NCBI RefSeq assembly: GCF_003945595.2
Contig: NW_024104528.1
Span: 496,001-560,000, forward strand
Direction of reading: 5' to 3'
DNA length: 64,000 nucleotides
Origin: Pipra filicauda
Taxonomy: Eukaryota; Chordata; Aves; Passeriformes; Pipridae
Positions 60,151-64,000 of the stretch are shown here, in pieces. The translations under genes were made by a program, and so were the position numbers. The notes under the pieces are model-generated. The model saw only the letters and a list, made by a program, of their open reading frames with translations, did no database searches and had not been told where the DNA came from. Position 1 is the first letter of the stretch, and each line of letters starts with the position of its first letter.

Positions 60151-61249
60151 TTTCACATGTCACAAACAATTGCTCTCACTGCTCATCATATTGAAGTTGT
60201 CAGGGCTCTCTGACGCCGATAATTTGTGTGAGTTGATCATACTTCAGTAAATCAACAGGTCACGACCCCTGACCCATCAGCCTGGTGGCTGGCAGAGAGC
60301 CACCTACAAATCTTACAGCAGGGACAACAGAGAGGCTGTGAACTGCTCAAGTGCTCATGTCTATCAGCTGCCACCAGAGAAGCCAGTCCCCTCTGCCCTA
60401 CGCCACTGGAGATGTACTTTAGCGTGAGCAAAACCCCCTCTGCAAATCCATCTTAATTTCTTCGCATCTGTTTGTGTGTGCACATGTATGTGTGCACGTG
60501 AGCATTTTTTTAGTCTTTATTTTCACTGCAGTCACTTGTAACGAACTTTAGCCTCTTCCATATGTTTTAAATAGAGGATCCCAGCATGGGAGATAAGAGG
60601 AACACTACTGAGGTCCTACTTCAGCACCAATGAATTGCTCTCATCCTAGATGCATGCAATGGTTAAGCTTCCATGGCAGATTTATGGGCTTCTTTTATAA
60701 GATTTTATTGACTCACATGTTCTCAAGTGGTGGCTCTGAGTCTTTCTTTTCACTTAGGTACGGTATGTATGTTCAAGATGCCTTTGTTTCTTTGCTTCCC
60801 TATTTTTTTAACGTATGGGATTCCTGACCGATGCCTTGAAGTAAAGACTGTGCAAGGGAGGGTAACGCAGGCATCTTTCATTACCCGTGGTCTTCAATAA
60901 CTCAGCAGCTAAACAAGCCAGAGGAGAAGAGAGACCTATGAACTCGAGCAAGAAGGATACGGTGCAGATCAGCTGGAGGGAAGTCAGGAATGAAGTGGGT
61001 TCAACTTCGAAACTGCAAAGTTGTTGAAAGTTGCATGCCCTGCAGGAAAGACACAGAATTCTGTAGTAAATGGAAGTTGCAGGCACAGCTGGCTTAAAAA
61101 CTATCACTTCTTATAGGAAAAGGCAAGGAGAGTTTCTTTTTTTAGCAGATAGCCCAAACATTGTCTTTGGCTGATGCTTCTCAAGCGTATACATGCAGAG
61201 CTAATTCCTCTGCTTTCATGAGTGATGTGGGTATGGTAGAAAGAGTGAA
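60151..61249. other. No gene seen
   Basis: Unique sequence. It includes an AGGTCA and a TGACC half-site seven bases apart (about 60,257-60,274) and an alternating GTGTGC/CATGTATG stretch near 60,470-60,500. Confidence 0.35.
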
Positions 61250-61269
61250 TTTGTAATTCCAATTACAAA
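61250..61269. promoter_or_regulatory. Palindromic homeodomain-type site
   Basis: TTTGTAATT, CC, AATTACAAA is a perfect dyad whose core is TAAT-N4-ATTA. This resembles dimer sites bound by paired-class homeodomains, though those usually have 2-3 bases between the half-sites. The following 200 bases are non-repetitive and contain further ATAAAT and CATTTAAAT words. Confidence 0.35.
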
Positions 61270-61839
61270 GGCAACAGCTGGGTCTCCCTGCTTTGATTGC
61301 CAGGTGTTCATCTGATGCCACATGTTCATTTCTAGGCCTTTTATAAATATGCTGAACAAATGAAAATGCCCATATTCCCCTCTCCTACACTTGAATTTAA
61401 ATGCAGTGATGTGAAAAATAAATAATATAAGCTTAGCTGTGTGGGGAGCAAGCAGAAAGGCCAACTGATTAGCCATGCAAATAAAGGAATTGAGAGGTTT
61501 CCACTACCCTATACATTTTCCACAGAACTTTGCTTTTTTTACCACACTTCACTTCTCCTGGTCCACTGCTGACTAGTCCCCTGCTGTGCAGCAGGCAGAG
61601 CCCTGGCACATGATATGCTCCAACCTTGGGCCTGGATTCCAAGTTCAGAGATCTTCCAAAATAAGCAGAGGTGGCAATGGCAAACTCCAAGTTTCCTCAG
61701 TCATCACCAAAGATGCTATGGGCACAGAAACCATTGAGAAATGGTTTCCCACCTGAAAATGTCCATTTCCTTTTGTCACATTGTACATCTTTTGTTTGTA
61801 CTCTGTCTCTTTAGAATAACCTTTGGACTAACCATAAGC
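61270..61839. other. No gene seen
   Basis: Unique sequence without coding signal. Confidence 0.35.
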
Positions 61840-61895
61840 ATCTGCTTTTTCATTGATTTTATAATAGCACCTAGCATCCCCAAGTGCCATGATGA
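61840..61895 (+). repeat. Possible short copy of the old retroposon tail seen at 4.85 kb
   Basis: TGATTTTATAATAGCACCTA followed by GCATCCCCAAGTGCCATGAT resembles 'TATTATAGCACCTAGGAGCCCCAGTCATGG', the front of the repeat described at 4,851. Only about 50 bases are comparable. Confidence 0.3.
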
Positions 61896-63093
61896 TCTGT
61901 AGTGTGAGCCATGTGAGAGAGCACCTTGTTGCTATCCAGGGGACTTCCCCATGGCAGGAGAGGAGGAGTAGAACAAGAATGTGGAGGCAGAGAAGACAAA
62001 CCAACAGTGAAATACATCCACCCTGCTCTGGAGTTGGTGTGACCCAGATGTGCTCATGCTCATCAGCCACTGCACTCTGGCAAGCCCTACCAATGTGCAA
62101 GAGGGAACATGAGCAGTCCTGTGCAATCCTTTGGGTGCACATGGCAGTGAAGAAGCCCTTTCAACCTGTGCTTTCCCAGTTACAACCATGGCAGAAATCC
62201 AGGATGTGCATACAATTCCCAGGTCATTGCTACGCAGCTATGTCTCCGCCATTTGAAGCGCGTCTCTATATGCATCCTGCAGGCTAACTGATGTCCCAAA
62301 CATTCCCCATAATCTCCCACAGCAAATTGCTCTGTTTGCACCACTCGACCCAAGAGACCTACATCTGTGACTGCCTTGCCGTTGCTTGTGAGACTGCACA
62401 AATCTCACGATCTCCAGGATGTGGTGAAGCCTACAGCTGCTGCATCCCAACATATCAACTTCTATTGCCTGAACAGGAGTGCACATCTTGACCAGATAAT
62501 GGCTACAGCAGATCCAGCAGGATCTGTCTCAGCACAGCTCCCAAAGCCAGAGAGTGGTCACAGAGAGAGATGCATTAGAGACATCCTACACTGACAGCAA
62601 GGCTCATCTCCTCTGCGCTGGGTGAATGGGAAGTGTTTCAGACAGCAGAACACGCTGGGGTGACGAAATGTTACTGTGTAACATTAAAATCACAGTGAAA
62701 GGAAAGGCCTGACCCGCAGTCATCTGTGCAAAGATTATTTTACATGCAAAATAGCAGCTGAACACAATTGTTGTTCAGCTTGATAAAAACTAAACAGAGG
62801 TAGGAGAAAGAGAGAGTAATCCTGCACATTAACTGGCACAACCACTGGAAAAACATAGAGTGCAAACCGTCTCCTTCCAGACAGAAATGAAACATATTTG
62901 GCACTGCCACACTGTAACAGATGCTCCAAAAACTATTCACAGAATAAATATATGTGCATATGTATAGATGTACACTTGTGTACAGAAAACTCTCTTTATA
63001 GCCCAAATTTCTTTCTTCTTCCCTGTGAAAACCTCAAGCTTTTGACCAAAATTATGGTCTAAGGTTAGAACAATTTGTATTAAACCCCCACAG
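61896..63093. other. No gene seen
   Basis: Frames of 104 codons (minus, 61,828-62,142) and 132 codons (plus, 61,889-62,287) overlap and carry no domain. Confidence 0.35.
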
Positions 63094-63115
63094 TTTTAAA
63101 CACTAAAGTGTTTAA
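63094..63115. repeat. Perfect 10-bp inverted repeat, 2-nt spacer
   Basis: TTTAAACACT, AA, AGTGTTTAAA. The sequence TTAAACACTAAA also recurs directly 16 bases downstream. It is a small cruciform-prone site in AT-rich DNA. Confidence 0.85.
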
Positions 63116-64000
63116 ACACTAAAATATTACATATTTGAATTCTCCCTTTAGCACATATTAATTAATTTAGATTTAGATTAGATTCAGATTGAAACTTATA
63201 ATTTTTTTTTAATTACTTGGCAAAGGGACTTTTTCACCAGTATTTTGCCACTTTTTTACCAGTATATTTTCATTGTTAGTTATTGCCAATGCAAAGTGGC
63301 TGAACAGTTGTACCAAATGAAAATGTGTAATGGTTATTTGATAGAAGAAAAGAACAGAGTTATCAATAAAACAAAACCAATTTCATCCTGTGAACAGAGG
63401 AAATTGCCTCTCTGTCAAGCCAAATATTAAAACCACAACAAAATTAGATTCAAGTAGAAGAAATGCAAGATCTGAGAGAAAAATATTCCAGTGTTAGTAA
63501 TATTTAATGGAAAGAAGAAGCCAAGAGAGATAAAAGAATTCTAGGAGTGATAATAGGCAGAAAACTAGGAATGGTTGCCACAGAACATGGCACTGAATAA
63601 AAAAATGGCAAATAGATATTGTGAAGATAAATGCAAAGAAATCATTTCACTGTAAAGAAGTTCTGATCATGACTAGCCCAATCTCAATCACATTACACAT
63701 TCATTTTAGGGTGTCATGTTGGCAGGGAGACCCTGCAGACCTAGTGGAAATCAGATGAAAAGCAATGACAATAGCAACTTCAGCTTTCCATAGCTGTGGA
63801 AACCCATTTTATAAATGAAGTGTAAGGATTTACCATTTGTGCTTCATTTGGCCAAAAGGAGATGGATTACAGACAGTGAAGAAAATTCTCTTCTCTCACT
63901 GCCTCCCCTAATGTTCACATCAATTTGAGCAGAGCATGCTAGGGGTATAGAGGAAAGGAGAGACTGTAATTAAGATAGTCTTCCATCTTGTGGAGAGTAG
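63116..64000. other. No gene seen
   Basis: AT-rich unique sequence to the end of the window, without repeat or coding signal. Confidence 0.4.

Noticed and set aside
60257..60274. AGGTCA...TGACC possible nuclear-receptor element
   Set aside because: The inverted half-sites are seven bases apart, which fits no standard inverted-repeat response element (normally 0, 1 or 3).
1..64000. CRISPR arrays, operons, prophage, tRNA or rRNA genes
   Set aside because: No regularly spaced repeats, tRNA cloverleaf with A and B boxes outside SINE remnants, or rRNA sequence was seen. The window is vertebrate nuclear DNA.

Overview
The window looks like vertebrate nuclear DNA, almost certainly from a bird and probably a neoavian one. 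The main evidence is repeats recognised by eye. These are several CR1 LINE copies, including one with the bird-typical 3' end made of tandem ATTCTATG-like octamers near 35.99 kb, a CR1 3' terminus in reverse at 24.64 kb, and a solo endogenous-retrovirus LTR at 47.42-47.98 kb of a type I associate with bird genomes. The sequence is AT-rich overall, with long non-coding stretches, simple-sequence runs typical of vertebrates and no bacterial gene organisation.

No protein-coding gene, tRNA, rRNA or known small RNA could be established. Open reading frames longer than 60 codons are scattered on both strands, overlap each other and show no recognisable domain. They are what chance gives in 64 kb. 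Two minus-strand segments look slightly more like exons than the rest: 32,992-33,162, which has an acceptor-like pyrimidine tract in front of it, and 30,395-30,560. Neither could be named, and both are given as weak candidates.

Layout. 0-19 kb: unique sequence with two stretches dense in homeodomain/FOX-type motifs (2.08-2.22 and 8.70-8.83 kb), two old retroposon fragments (4.85-5.01 kb and a MIR-like SINE at 5.62-5.81 kb), a G-quadruplex motif at 12.44 kb and a perfect 12-bp-arm palindrome at 18.67 kb. 19.8-21 kb: a degenerate plus-strand CR1 interrupted by a minus-strand CR1 that still contains reverse-transcriptase sequence. 21-35 kb: mostly featureless, with short repeat remnants. 35.16-35.99 kb: the best-preserved CR1, 5'-truncated and with an internal deletion. 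36-45 kb: AT-rich DNA with (ATA)n, (AT)n and T tracts, a sharp 60-bp CpG/GC-rich spike at 39.98-40.04 kb, a long imperfect hairpin at 42.1 kb, and a GC-richer stretch at 44.3-45.1 kb with overlapping open frames. 45.33-45.53 kb: an imperfect palindromic element. 47.42-47.98 kb: the solo LTR. 55-56.7 kb: a short terminal-inverted-repeat remnant and an old minus-strand CR1. 56.7-64 kb: AT-rich DNA with a 76-bp (AC)n microsatellite, a CpG-rich patch near 60.0-60.15 kb and a palindromic homeodomain-type site at 61.25 kb.

There is no operon, pathway or defence system to describe. The most likely reading is intergenic or intronic avian DNA in which transposon debris and possible cis-regulatory elements are the content. 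I found no convincing new biological system. Repeat-family statements rest on remembered consensus sequences, since no search could be run.
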